Source of the DNA: an alpha proteobacterium SCGC AAA288-N07
GTDB taxonomy: Bacteria; Pseudomonadota; Alphaproteobacteria; Pelagibacterales; Pelagibacteraceae
Length of the DNA stretch: 64,000 nt
Assembly: GCA_000513055.1 (NCBI GenBank)
Contig: AZYB01000002.1
Coordinates: 1 to 64,000, forward strand
Direction: 5' to 3'
Shown here in pieces: positions 8,592 to 19,007 of this stretch. The first letter of the stretch is position 1, and every line of letters begins with the position of its first letter. A program made the position numbers and the translations under genes. The notes beneath the pieces were generated by a model. It was not told the origin of the DNA. It made no database searches and saw only the letters and a program-made list of their open reading frames with translations.

Positions 8592-11231
8592 ATGCAAAAT
8601 CCTAATTACAACCATTTAAATATAGAAAAAAAAATTTACGAATATTGGGAGAAAAACAAATTTTTTAAGCCTAAAAGAAGTAAGAAAAAATATTTTTCCA
8701 TTGTAATACCACCACCTAATGTAACAGGAAATTTACACATGGGTCACGCATTAAATAATTCATTGCAGGATTTGTTAGTGCGTTTTTATAGAATGAATGG
8801 CTATGAAACTTTATGGCAACCAGGTACAGATCATGCTGGTATAGCAACTCAAGCAGTTGTTGAAAAAAAATTATCAGAAAAGGGAATCAGTAAAAATCAA
8901 TTAGGAAGAGACAATTTTGTTAAAGAGGTTTGGAAATGGAAAGAAGAATATGGAAATCAAATTCTTAATCAACTTAAAAAGTTAGGATGTTCATGTGACT
9001 GGTCACGTAATAGATTTACAATGGATGAAAATTTATCCAAAGCAGTAATAAAAACATTTGTTCAGCTTTATAAAAAAAAAATAATTTATAAAGATACAAA
9101 ATTAGTTAATTGGGATACAAAATTAGAAACTGCAATATCAGATTTGGAAGTTGAACAAAAAGAAGTTCAATCAAATCTTTATTATATAAAGTACAAAATT
9201 GATGGAGAAAATAATTTTCTAACAATAGCTACCACAAGACCGGAAACAATGCTTGGAGATACAGCTGTGGCTGTTAATCCAAAGGATGAAAGATATAAAA
9301 ATTATATTGGGAAAAAAATAATTGTACCAATTGTAGAAAGAAAAGTGAAAATAATCGCAGATAAATATGTTTCTATAAACCAGGGTTCGGGTGTACTTAA
9401 AGTAACCCCTGCCCATGATTTTAATGATTTTGAAATTGGAAAAAGGCACAAACTTGAATTTATAAATATTTTTGAAAAAAATGGTAAATTAAATAGTGTA
9501 GCTCCAAAAGAGTTAATAGGAGTAGATCGTTTTATAGCTAGAAATATAATTGTGAAAACACTTAAGGAAAAAAATTTATTAGAGAAAATTGTAAATATAA
9601 AAAATGCTTTACCTTTTGGAGATCGTTCAAGCTCAATTATAGAACCTTTACTAACGGAACAATGGTTTGCCGATGCAAAATTTTTAGCCAAAAAAGCTAT
9701 AGAAGTAGTTAAAAAAAAAAAGACTATTTTTTTTCCAAATAATTGGTCAAAAACTTATTTTCAATGGATGTATAATATACAACCTTGGTGTATCTCAAGA
9801 CAATTATGGTGGGGACACAGAATACCAGCTTGGTACTCGAAAGATAAAAAAATTTTTGTTGCTGAAAATGAACATCAAGCAAATAAAATTGCCAAAAAAT
9901 ACTATAAAAAAAATGTTGAATTAAAAAGAGATGAAGATGTACTAGACACATGGTTTTCATCTGCTCTTTGGCCGTTTGCTACATTGGGGTGGCCAAAAAA
10001 AACTTATGAGTTAAAAAGATTTTATCCGACATCTGTACTTGTAACTGGATTTGATATCATTTTCTTTTGGGTTGCCAGAATGTTGATGATGGGAAATCAT
10101 TTAATTAAAAAGGAACCTTTTTCTAAAGTTTATGTTCATGCTTTAGTAAGAGATGAAAAAGGTCAAAAAATGTCTAAATCGAAAGGTAATGTTATTGATC
10201 CGCTTGACATAATTAATAAATATGGTGCTGACTCATTAAGATTTACTTTAATTTCAATGGCTGTTCCAGGAAGAGATATAAAATTTTCGGAAGATAGAGT
10301 AAAAGGTTATAGAAATTTTATTAACAAAATTTGGAATGCAAACAATTTTTCCAAACTAAATAGTTGCAAGCTTTCAAAAAAATTTAATATTAAAAAAACT
10401 AAAATTGATGTGAACAAATGGATATATTTTGAATTAGTTAAAACTAGCAACGAAGCAAAAAAGTATATATCAAATTTCAGATTTGATGAAGCGGCAAGAG
10501 TAATTTATCAGTTTGTTTGGCATTCTTATTGTGACTGGTATATTGAATTTTTGAAGCCAATTTTTAATTCTAACAATAAAAAAAATATTAAAGAGTCTCG
10601 TAATATGTCTTCTTTTATCCAATCAAATATATTAATTCTTTTACATCCATTTATACCATTTTTTACTGAAAGTCTTTGGCAAGATTCTAAATTCAACAAT
10701 TATTTTAAAATACCATTGATGTTTAAAAATTGGGATATAAAATCTCAATCAACTTTTAGTAAAAGTTATAAGAAAATTGATTGGCTAATCGATCTTGTAA
10801 CAAGCATAAGATCAACTAAAGTTGACTTAAATGTATCTCCAGGGTCATTTATCGATATTTCTACCGACGAATTAAATTCCAATAAAATAAGTATTATAAA
10901 TGATAATTTAGATGTATTTAAGAGAATAGGAAGAATTTCAGATATAAGTCATTCAAAATTAAATAAAAATGGAATAAAAATAATTGTTGGTGGACAGACT
11001 GTAACACTTTATTTTGATCAAAATTTGGATTTGAACGAACAAAAACAAAAAATATCCAACAAAGTTAAAGATTTAGATCAGAAAATAAATGGAATAAATA
11101 GCAAGTTAAAAAACAAATCTTTTTTAGAAAATGCTCCAAAACAGATAGTGCAAAAGGAAAAGAAAGCTCTAATAGAATATAAAATTGAACTTAAAAAGTT
11201 GAATAGTATTTTAAATAGTATTAAAAATTAA
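8592..11231 (+). CDS. valS: Valine--tRNA ligase
   Basis: '[21 protein letters not shown]', '[12 protein letters not shown]' and C-terminal coiled coil. Confidence 0.97.
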   Translation: MQNPNYNHLNIEKKIYEYWEKNKFFKPKRSKKKYFSIVIPPPNVTGNLHMGHALNNSLQDLLVRFYRMNGYETLWQPGTDHAGIATQAVVEKKLSEKGISKNQLGRDNFVKEVWKWKEEYGNQILNQLKKLGCSCDWSRNRFTMDENLSKAVIKTFVQLYKKKIIYKDTKLVNWDTKLETAISDLEVEQKEVQSNLYYIKYKIDGENNFLTIATTRPETMLGDTAVAVNPKDERYKNYIGKKIIVPIVERKVKIIADKYVSINQGSGVLKVTPAHDFNDFEIGKRHKLEFINIFEKNGKLNSVAPKELIGVDRFIARNIIVKTLKEKNLLEKIVNIKNALPFGDRSSSIIEPLLTEQWFADAKFLAKKAIEVVKKKKTIFFPNNWSKTYFQWMYNIQPWCISRQLWWGHRIPAWYSKDKKIFVAENEHQANKIAKKYYKKNVELKRDEDVLDTWFSSALWPFATLGWPKKTYELKRFYPTSVLVTGFDIIFFWVARMLMMGNHLIKKEPFSKVYVHALVRDEKGQKMSKSKGNVIDPLDIINKYGADSLRFTLISMAVPGRDIKFSEDRVKGYRNFINKIWNANNFSKLNSCKLSKKFNIKKTKIDVNKWIYFELVKTSNEAKKYISNFRFDEAARVIYQFVWHSYCDWYIEFLKPIFNSNNKKNIKESRNMSSFIQSNILILLHPFIPFFTESLWQDSKFNNYFKIPLMFKNWDIKSQSTFSKSYKKIDWLIDLVTSIRSTKVDLNVSPGSFIDISTDELNSNKISIINDNLDVFKRIGRISDISHSKLNKNGIKIIVGGQTVTLYFDQNLDLNEQKQKISNKVKDLDQKINGINSKLKNKSFLENAPKQIVQKEKKALIEYKIELKKLNSILNSIKN

Positions 11232-11233
11232 TT

Positions 11234-12949
11234 ATGAAATTCGATAAATCTAAACTACCAAGTAGACACGTTTCTGTAGGTGTCAAAAGTTCTGGGCATC
11301 GCTCAATGTATTATGCCATGGGTTTAAAAAAAGAAGATATTGAAAAACCTTTCATTGGTGTTGCAACTACATGGAATGAAGCTGCTCCTTGTAATATAAC
11401 TCTTTCTAGGCAGGCTCAGTCAGTAAAAAAAGGAGTTAAAGCGGCCGGAGGAACACCTCGTGAATTTACAACCATTACTGTTACTGATGGTATTGCAATG
11501 GGCCATGCTGGAATGAAATCATCTTTAATTAGTAGAGAAATAATAGCTGATTCTGTAGAACTAACAATGAGAGGACATTGCTACGATGCCCTTGTGGGAT
11601 TAGCTGGATGTGATAAATCGCTACCCGGTCTTATGATGGTTATGGTTCGATTAAATGTGCCTTCAGTTTTTATTTATGGCGGATCAATATTGCCAGGAAA
11701 TTTTAAGGGCAAAGATGTGACCATAGCAGATGTTTTTGAAGGTATAGGAAAACATTCTACTGGGGCAATGAGTAAAGAAGATTTATTTGAATTAGAAACA
11801 TTAGCTTGTCCATCCGGGGGTTCCTGTGGTGGTCAATTTACAGCCAATACTATGGCATGTGTTTCTGAAGCATTAGGTCTAGCATTACCAGGTTCAGCTG
11901 GCACACCAGCAGTATATGAGGAGCGCGATAAATTTTCTGTTTCAAGCGGAGAGGCTGTAATGCATTTATTAGAAAAAAAAATTAGACCCAGAGACATAGT
12001 TACTCGTAAATCTTTAGAAAATGCAGCAGTCGTAGTAGCTGCGTCTGGCGGATCTACTAATGCTGCTTTGCATCTACCTGCAATTGCAAATGAAGCAGGT
12101 ATTAAATTTACATTAGAAGATGTAACAAATATTTCAAAAAAAACACCCTATATTGCAGATCTTAAACCTGGCGGCAAATATGTTGCAAAGGATTTATATG
12201 AAATAGGCGGTGTCCCAATTTTAATAAAAGCTTTACTAGAAGGAGGTTTTTTACATGAGGATTGTATGACTGTTTCAGGAAAAACAATTGGTGAAAATCA
12301 TAAGGATATTATCTTTCCATCTGATCAAAAAGTAATTTACAAAACTTCTAAGCCATTAAATCCAACTGGAGGTTTTGTTGGATTAAAAGGAAATTTGGCA
12401 CCGGAAGGAGCTATTGTAAAAGTTGCTGGCATGAAAAGAAAAAAATTTAAAGGTAAGGCAAAATGTTTTGATAGTGAAAAATATGCATTGGATGCGGTTC
12501 TAAAAAGAAAGATCAAACCTGGAGATGTAGTTGTCATTAGGTATGAAGGACCAAAAGGAAGTCCAGGTATGCCAGAAATGTTATCTACTACCGCAGCTAT
12601 TTATGGACAGGGATTGGGTGAAGAGGTTGCTCTAATAACAGACGGCCGTTTTTCTGGAGCAACACATGGGTTTTGTGTTGGTCATGTTGGCCCAGAAGCA
12701 GCTAATTGCGGAGCTATAGGTTTAATTAAGAATGGTGATATCATAGAAATAGATGCTGAAAAAGGTTCGTTAAAAGTTCAGTTAACCAACAAAGAGTTGA
12801 TTAAACGAAAAAAAAAATGGAAACCAAAAAAGACTGAATATAATTCAGGAACATTGTGGAAATATTCTCAGTCTGTCGGTCCAGCATTTAATGGAGCAGT
12901 TACACATCCTGGCGCTTCTAAAGAAAAAAAATCTTACGCTGACATATAG
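11234..12949 (+). CDS. ilvD: Dihydroxy-acid dehydratase
   Basis: '[11 protein letters not shown]', '[16 protein letters not shown]', '[11 protein letters not shown]'. Confidence 0.97.
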   Translation: MKFDKSKLPSRHVSVGVKSSGHRSMYYAMGLKKEDIEKPFIGVATTWNEAAPCNITLSRQAQSVKKGVKAAGGTPREFTTITVTDGIAMGHAGMKSSLISREIIADSVELTMRGHCYDALVGLAGCDKSLPGLMMVMVRLNVPSVFIYGGSILPGNFKGKDVTIADVFEGIGKHSTGAMSKEDLFELETLACPSGGSCGGQFTANTMACVSEALGLALPGSAGTPAVYEERDKFSVSSGEAVMHLLEKKIRPRDIVTRKSLENAAVVVAASGGSTNAALHLPAIANEAGIKFTLEDVTNISKKTPYIADLKPGGKYVAKDLYEIGGVPILIKALLEGGFLHEDCMTVSGKTIGENHKDIIFPSDQKVIYKTSKPLNPTGGFVGLKGNLAPEGAIVKVAGMKRKKFKGKAKCFDSEKYALDAVLKRKIKPGDVVVIRYEGPKGSPGMPEMLSTTAAIYGQGLGEEVALITDGRFSGATHGFCVGHVGPEAANCGAIGLIKNGDIIEIDAEKGSLKVQLTNKELIKRKKKWKPKKTEYNSGTLWKYSQSVGPAFNGAVTHPGASKEKKSYADI

Positions 12950-12955
12950 TTAATA

Positions 12956-14161
12956 ATGAAAATAAAACCAGTTATTATGTGCGGCGGGGCAGGCACAAGG
13001 CTGTGGTCACAATCAAAAAAAAATATTCCAAAACAATTTATTAATTTTGGTGGTTGGACTTTATTTGAAAAAACTCTTCAAAGGATAAAAAATTCAATAT
13101 TTGATTATCCTATAATAAGTACGAATATAGCTTATGTAAATTTAGTTAGGAAATATCTACTAAAATCTAAAATTAAAAAATTTAAAATAATTTTAGAAAC
13201 TTCTAAAAAGAACACAGCACCTTCAATATTGTCGTCTGCTTTATTAAAAGAAATTCCACATAATCAATCTATGATTTTCTTATCAGCGGACCATTTAATT
13301 GAAAAAATTAAAAAATTTAACAAGTCAATTATGTTAAACAAAAAATTTCTAAACGAAAACAATATTTTTATTTTTGGTATTAAACCGACTACACCATCAT
13401 CTGAATATGGTTATTTTTTAACAAAAAAAATTTCAATAAATATTAATAAAGTCGATAGATTCATTGAAAAACCTAACGTAAATATAGCAAAAAAAATTAT
13501 AAAAAAAAAGGGTTATTGGAATTCAGGAATTTTTTTTGCAAGAAAAGACTCAATAGTAAATAATTTTAAAAAGTACCAGCCTAAAATATTCAAGCTATGT
13601 AATGATGCGGTAAATAAATCAACAATATATAAAAATGCTTATCAATTAAATGGAAATTCATTTAATAAATTAAAAGAAAAATCATTTGATTATGCAATTT
13701 TAGAAAAAGCAAAAAATATTAACGCTATTAAATTAAATATTCCATGGTCAGATCTAGGTAGCTGGAAAGAAATTTCTATGATTTTCTACAAAAATAAAAC
13801 CAACTACTATAATAAACGGAATGTTTTTAATAGACCTTGGGGTAAATATATTAACCTATATTCAGGAAATGGTTTTCTGGTAAAGGAAATTGTGGTTAAT
13901 CCAAAATCATCTATCAGTTTACAAAAACATCGTCACCGATCTGAACATTGGACAATTGTATTAGGTAGGCCTAAAATTACAATTAATAAAAAAAAATTTT
14001 TTATAAAAACAAATGATTCAATTTTTATTCCAAAAGGTTCAATTCATAGAATTGAAAATATTTACAAAAATCCTGTCAAAATTATTGAGATTCAAATTGG
14101 ATCAATTTTAAGAGAAACTGATATAATTAGATATAAAGATATTTATGGGAGAACTAATTAA
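12956..14161 (+). CDS. manC: Mannose-1-phosphate guanylyltransferase / mannose-6-phosphate isomerase (type II, ManC-like)
   Basis: 'VIMCGGAGTRLWSQSKKNIPKQF', 'FIEKPN', C-terminal cupin 'RPWGKY...SLQKHRHRSEHWTIVLG'. Confidence 0.88.
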   Translation: MKIKPVIMCGGAGTRLWSQSKKNIPKQFINFGGWTLFEKTLQRIKNSIFDYPIISTNIAYVNLVRKYLLKSKIKKFKIILETSKKNTAPSILSSALLKEIPHNQSMIFLSADHLIEKIKKFNKSIMLNKKFLNENNIFIFGIKPTTPSSEYGYFLTKKISININKVDRFIEKPNVNIAKKIIKKKGYWNSGIFFARKDSIVNNFKKYQPKIFKLCNDAVNKSTIYKNAYQLNGNSFNKLKEKSFDYAILEKAKNINAIKLNIPWSDLGSWKEISMIFYKNKTNYYNKRNVFNRPWGKYINLYSGNGFLVKEIVVNPKSSISLQKHRHRSEHWTIVLGRPKITINKKKFFIKTNDSIFIPKGSIHRIENIYKNPVKIIEIQIGSILRETDIIRYKDIYGRTN

Positions 14162-14163
14162 TA

Positions 14164-15282
14164 ATGGAAAAAAATAGAAATTTGAAAAAAAAAAAACATT
14201 TGAAATTAGGTTTTATAGGTGGTGGTATAAATTCCACAATTGGCAAGATCCACTACCTTGCAAGTAAACTTGATGACAATTGGAAACTCGAATCTGGTTT
14301 TTTTAGCAGAGATCAAAAAGACAATATTAAAAGTGCAAAAGAATTTGGCGTTCCATTAAATAGAAACTACAATAAATTTGAATTATTTCTCAAAAAAGAA
14401 AAAAAATTATTAGATGCCGTTTCTCTGATAACACCTCCTGAAACTCACTTTTATTATTTAAAAAAATTACTTGAAAAAAATTTTTTTGTTATTTGTGATA
14501 AACCATTAGTAGTTAGTTCTACAGAAATTAAAAAAATAAAGAAAATTAAAAATTATCGAAATTTAAGAATTACCTATAATTATACAGGATATCCTATAGT
14601 TAGAGAATTAAAAAAAATTATTTCTGAAAAAAAGCTTGGAAAAATTAAAAAAATTTTATTTGAAATGCCTCAAGATGCACTTACAAATAATTCAAGGAAA
14701 AAAATTAAAATTAAAAACTGGAGATTAAAAGATAGGCATTTGCCAAATATTTGTTATGACCTAGGATCTCATTTATTTAATTTAGCTAATTTTCTACTTT
14801 TAGAAAATCCAAGTAGTGTATTTGGTAATTACTTTAATTCTTCAGGAATTAAAAATATTCATGATAATGCCATGATTATGCTAAAATATAAAAGCGGCAT
14901 CAATGGCTTTTTATGGTTTGGTAAATCTGCAGTAGGTTATAGAAATGGATTAAAACTTAGAATATTTGGAAAAAAAGGCTCATTAACATGGCACCAAATG
15001 AAACCAGAAGAATTTGAGCTATCTAAATTAGATGGTTCTATAATAAAATACGACCTATCGTCTAGCAATCTACAAAAAAATAATAAGGAATGTATAAGAT
15101 ATAAGCTTGGACACCCATCGGGTTTTATAGAAGCATTTGCTAATTCCTATAACGACATATCAAATTATTTTCAATCGAAAAGAACAGATTATACATTTGG
15201 TGTTAATGAGTCAGAGGATATTACTTTTTTATTAGAAAAATCTTTCGAGTCTCATAAAAAAAAAGCGTGGGTAAATGTATAA
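14164..15282 (+). CDS. Gfo/Idh/MocA family oxidoreductase
   Basis: Rossmann 'LGFIGGGINSTIGKIHY'; 'VSLITPPETHFYYLKKLLEKNFFVICDKPL' (EKP-like motif). Confidence 0.85.
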   Translation: MEKNRNLKKKKHLKLGFIGGGINSTIGKIHYLASKLDDNWKLESGFFSRDQKDNIKSAKEFGVPLNRNYNKFELFLKKEKKLLDAVSLITPPETHFYYLKKLLEKNFFVICDKPLVVSSTEIKKIKKIKNYRNLRITYNYTGYPIVRELKKIISEKKLGKIKKILFEMPQDALTNNSRKKIKIKNWRLKDRHLPNICYDLGSHLFNLANFLLLENPSSVFGNYFNSSGIKNIHDNAMIMLKYKSGINGFLWFGKSAVGYRNGLKLRIFGKKGSLTWHQMKPEEFELSKLDGSIIKYDLSSSNLQKNNKECIRYKLGHPSGFIEAFANSYNDISNYFQSKRTDYTFGVNESEDITFLLEKSFESHKKKAWVNV

Positions 15283-15291
15283 TTTTTACTG

Positions 15292-16260
15292 ATGAAAATT
15301 TTGATATATGGGGCAGGTGCAATTGGGTGCCATTTGGCTTATTGTTTAAATGATAATAATCATATTACATTATTGGCAAGAGGGCAGCACTATAGAGAAA
15401 TAAAGAAAAATGGCTTGATTGTTAAAATATATAATAACAAAAAATTACTTAAGAAAAAAAAATTATTAATTAATGAAAATTTAAAAATATTTGATGATTT
15501 TATAAAAATTAAAAATATTAAATATGATGTAGTTTTTATAACTGTAAAAATAAAAGATTATAATTCAATCTTAATAAATAATATTAAAAAAATTATTAAA
15601 CCCAACAGCGCAATAATAACTCCATGTACTGGATTTTCCAATTGGTGGTTTGAAAAAATTTTTAATAAGAAAAATAAAAAAGGTTTTAACATAAAAAATG
15701 TAATTGCCATGACAATGTGGCTCTCATCTAAAATTGAAAAACCCGGATCAATATGCGTTAAACATATTCAAAGAGGATATCCAATGAAAGAAGTAAATAT
15801 TTCCTCAAAAAATAAAACAGATTTTCTAAGAAAAAACATTAAAAAACATTGCAAATCACCAATAATAAAAAATGCTGAAAGTGAAATATATATTAAAACA
15901 ATTAATGCTTTTGCTTTTAACTTGGTAGCTCTAATTACAGGATTTACTAATAAAGAATTAAAAAAAGATGCAGACTCAATTGAAAAAATAAAAAAAACAA
16001 TGAATGAATTTGATTTAATTATCAAAAGCTTAGGCATAAAAATATATCAATCTATTGACAGTCGAGTTGAACAAACTTTAATGAGCAATGAACATACAAT
16101 GAGCATGCTGAATGATCTCAACAATAGAAGAAAAATTGAAATAAAGTATTTATGGAAAAATCTTGAGATCTTTTTAAAACTATCTAATCGAAAAGCACCA
16201 TTTACCAATTCATTATATAATTTATTGTTGAAAAAAATAAAAAATAAAAATGTTTTATAA
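15292..16260 (+). CDS. Ketopantoate reductase-like (ApbA/PanE family) oxidoreductase
   Basis: 'MKILIYGAGAIGCHLAYCLNDNNHITLLARG' and PanE C-terminal region. Confidence 0.8.
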   Translation: MKILIYGAGAIGCHLAYCLNDNNHITLLARGQHYREIKKNGLIVKIYNNKKLLKKKKLLINENLKIFDDFIKIKNIKYDVVFITVKIKDYNSILINNIKKIIKPNSAIITPCTGFSNWWFEKIFNKKNKKGFNIKNVIAMTMWLSSKIEKPGSICVKHIQRGYPMKEVNISSKNKTDFLRKNIKKHCKSPIIKNAESEIYIKTINAFAFNLVALITGFTNKELKKDADSIEKIKKTMNEFDLIIKSLGIKIYQSIDSRVEQTLMSNEHTMSMLNDLNNRRKIEIKYLWKNLEIFLKLSNRKAPFTNSLYNLLLKKIKNKNVL

Positions 16261-17305
16261 TAAAATAAATAAAATTTTTAAAAAAAATAACAACGATGTT
16301 TTTATTGTTGGTGAGATTTCAGCTAACCATAATGGTAAAATAAAAAATATATATAAAATAATTAACCAAAATAAAAAGATTGGATTAGATGCAATTAAAG
16401 TTCAAATATATAATCCAAATAATATTACGATAAATTCTAATAAACCAGATTTTTTATTAAAAAAAAATAATCCATGGAACAAGTATAAAAATTTATATAA
16501 CTTATATAATAAAGCCCAGACACCAAAAAATTGGTATCCAAAAATTCTTTCAAAATGTAAAAAAAATAATCTAATTTTATTTTCTTCAGTTTTTGATAAC
16601 GATACTATAGATTTTTTAGAAAAATATAATTGTCCAATTTATAAAATTGCATCTCCAGAAATAACTGATATTCCTTTGTTGAAAAAAGTTGCTAGAACAA
16701 AAAAACCAGTAATTATTTCTAGTGGCTTATCAAAATATTCAGATCTTAAACTTGCTATATCAACATTAAAAAAAAATGGATGCAAAAAAATTATATTGCT
16801 TAAATGTACTTCTAGTTATCCTGCGCCAATAAGTGAATTGAACCTAAAAACTATGAATAACTATAAAAAAAAATTCAATATAGAAATCGGATTTTCTGAT
16901 CATTCAAAAGGAAATTTAGCAGCAGTTGTTGCCGCAGCCAATGGAGCAAAAATTATAGAAAAACATATTTTGTTGAATAGAAAAGAAAAAACTGTCGATA
17001 GCTTTTTTTCTTCTGATATTCATCAATTTACAAAATTAGTTAAAAATATAAGGAGTGTTGAAAAAATTTTAGGTAAAGTTAATTATGCAATTACAAAAAG
17101 TTCAAAAAAGAATATTTCAGGAAAAAAATCTATTTATGTTTTTAAAGATATAAAAAAAAATGAGAAATTTTCTAAATCAAACATTAAATGTGTTCGCCCA
17201 CATTTTGGGTTACATCCGAGATATTTCAATTCCGTAATTGAAAAAAGATCAAAAAAAGACCTTTATAAGGGAGATAGATTAAAACTAGAGTATGTAAAAA
17301 AATGA
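16250..17305 (+). CDS. N-acetylneuraminate synthase family protein (NeuB/PseI/LegI-like) with C-terminal SAF domain
   Basis: 'FIVGEISANHNGKIKNIYKII', 'YKIASPEITDIPLLKKVA', 'IGFSDHSKGNLAAVVAAANGAKIIEKHI', SAF 'VRPHFGLHPRYF'. Confidence 0.9.
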   Translation: MFYNKINKIFKKNNNDVFIVGEISANHNGKIKNIYKIINQNKKIGLDAIKVQIYNPNNITINSNKPDFLLKKNNPWNKYKNLYNLYNKAQTPKNWYPKILSKCKKNNLILFSSVFDNDTIDFLEKYNCPIYKIASPEITDIPLLKKVARTKKPVIISSGLSKYSDLKLAISTLKKNGCKKIILLKCTSSYPAPISELNLKTMNNYKKKFNIEIGFSDHSKGNLAAVVAAANGAKIIEKHILLNRKEKTVDSFFSSDIHQFTKLVKNIRSVEKILGKVNYAITKSSKKNISGKKSIYVFKDIKKNEKFSKSNIKCVRPHFGLHPRYFNSVIEKRSKKDLYKGDRLKLEYVKK

Positions 17306-17559
17306 AGAAAGAAAAAGAAATTGCTAAATTTATTATTCTTAGATTAAAAAAAATTAATCAACTAAAATTTTTGAAAGTTAGAGCAATCGAAACTATCAAT
17401 ATATTAACTGATGAACGCATTGATTCTCTTCAATTAATGAATTTAATAGTTTCCATAGAAACAAAATTTAATATCAAGTTAAATCAGCAAAGTTTTTTTG
17501 ATAGAAAAAAATTAATACTTAAAGACTTAATTAAAATTGTATCAAAAAAAATTAAATAA
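17302..17559 (+). CDS. Acyl carrier protein-like protein
   Basis: 85 aa helical protein with phosphopantetheine-type site 'ERIDSLQLMNLI'; ATGA overlap with the synthase gene. Confidence 0.75.
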   Translation: MKKEKEIAKFIILRLKKINQLKFLKVRAIETINILTDERIDSLQLMNLIVSIETKFNIKLNQQSFFDRKKLILKDLIKIVSKKIK

Positions 17560-19007
17560 TGAAAAATCTTTATTCGATTTTTTTAAATAACCTAAAAAAA
17601 AATAATTATATATATCAAAATGGAAAATCTTTTACTTTTAAGGAAATTAACAATTATGTGATCATAATTTCTAGATTTATTCATGCTCATAAAAAAATTA
17701 ATAAAATCTTAGTAATAAGTGAAAATCAGATAGATAATATTGCTGTAATGCTAGCTGCAGCAAAACTAAATAAAACAATTATTCCTTTAAACATTGGCCT
17801 GCATATAGATCAGATCATAAAAATTAGAAAAATTATAAAACCAGATATAGCAATACTATCAAAAAATTTTTTACATTATAAAAAATATTTTTTTAAAAAG
17901 GTTATTTTTTTTGAAAATATTTTAAATATCAAGGAAAAAAATTTATTTTCTCCCACGGTAAATAGTTCCAAAAATAAAAAATTTATTATAACATTTTCTT
18001 CTGGTACCACTAGCCAACCTAAACCAATAATATTTTCCCAGAATACAAAATATTATAGATTTCAACATATTAAAAAAACATTTGATGTAAAAAATAAAGA
18101 TGTAATTTTAAATTTCTCAACTCTTGATCATTCTCTGGGGCAGAGGATTTTTCTGTTAGCACTTTTAAATGGAAATTCATTAATTTTTCAAAAAAAATTA
18201 AATATTTATCATCTAAAAAAATTAATAAAAAAATTTAATATATCATTCTCAATACTACCATCTAATTATCTCAAAATTCTCAAAAAGTATATTTTATCCA
18301 ATAAAATAAAAATAAAAAAAGTTGTTTCTGCGGCATCAGGCATTTCGCTGGATGAAAAATTAAGTTTTTTTAATTCTAAAATTAAATTTTATGAAATGTA
18401 TGGCGCATCTGAAATTGGAACGATTACTAGTCTTTCAAAATCTGATGGTATAAAAAAATTTAAATCAGTAGGAAAAGTTTTAAATGGGGCTAAAATTAAA
18501 ATTTTAGATGATAACAGAAAAACACTTAATCACTATAAGGTTGGTGAAATTAGCTGCAAAACAAATTTAAAATTTGAAAATTATTTTAATAATAAAAAAC
18601 TAACTAGCAGATCTTTTTACAAAGGCTATTTTCTAACAGGTGATCTTGGATATCTTGATAACAAAAAGTATTTATATTTCGTATCAAGAAAAAGAGATTT
18701 AATTATTACAAGTGGATTAAACATATATCCAAGTGATATTGAAAATAAAATAAGCAAACTAAAAAATATTAAGGAAGTTGCAGTAATTGGCCTAGAAGAT
18801 GAATATTATGGAGAGGTAGTGTCCGCTGTTTGTGTATTAAAAAAAAAAAGCAACAACTATGAAACGAAAATAAGAGGTTTTTTATTAAAAAGCTTAGCTA
18901 CTTTTCAACAACCCGTGAATTATTTTTTTGTAGAAAAATTACCAAAAAATTCACTTGGAAAAGTTTTAAAATATAAATTAAGAAAAAAATTTCACAAAAA
19001 AATTTAA
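17559..19007 (+). CDS. AMP-dependent synthetase/ligase (ANL superfamily)
   Basis: 'FSSGTTSQPKPIIFS' P-loop, 'EMYGASEIG', 'YFLTGDLGYLD', 'RKRDLIITSGLNIYPSDIE', C-terminal Lys motif 'NSLGKVLKYKL'. Confidence 0.88.
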   Translation: MKNLYSIFLNNLKKNNYIYQNGKSFTFKEINNYVIIISRFIHAHKKINKILVISENQIDNIAVMLAAAKLNKTIIPLNIGLHIDQIIKIRKIIKPDIAILSKNFLHYKKYFFKKVIFFENILNIKEKNLFSPTVNSSKNKKFIITFSSGTTSQPKPIIFSQNTKYYRFQHIKKTFDVKNKDVILNFSTLDHSLGQRIFLLALLNGNSLIFQKKLNIYHLKKLIKKFNISFSILPSNYLKILKKYILSNKIKIKKVVSAASGISLDEKLSFFNSKIKFYEMYGASEIGTITSLSKSDGIKKFKSVGKVLNGAKIKILDDNRKTLNHYKVGEISCKTNLKFENYFNNKKLTSRSFYKGYFLTGDLGYLDNKKYLYFVSRKRDLIITSGLNIYPSDIENKISKLKNIKEVAVIGLEDEYYGEVVSAVCVLKKKSNNYETKIRGFLLKSLATFQQPVNYFFVEKLPKNSLGKVLKYKLRKKFHKKI

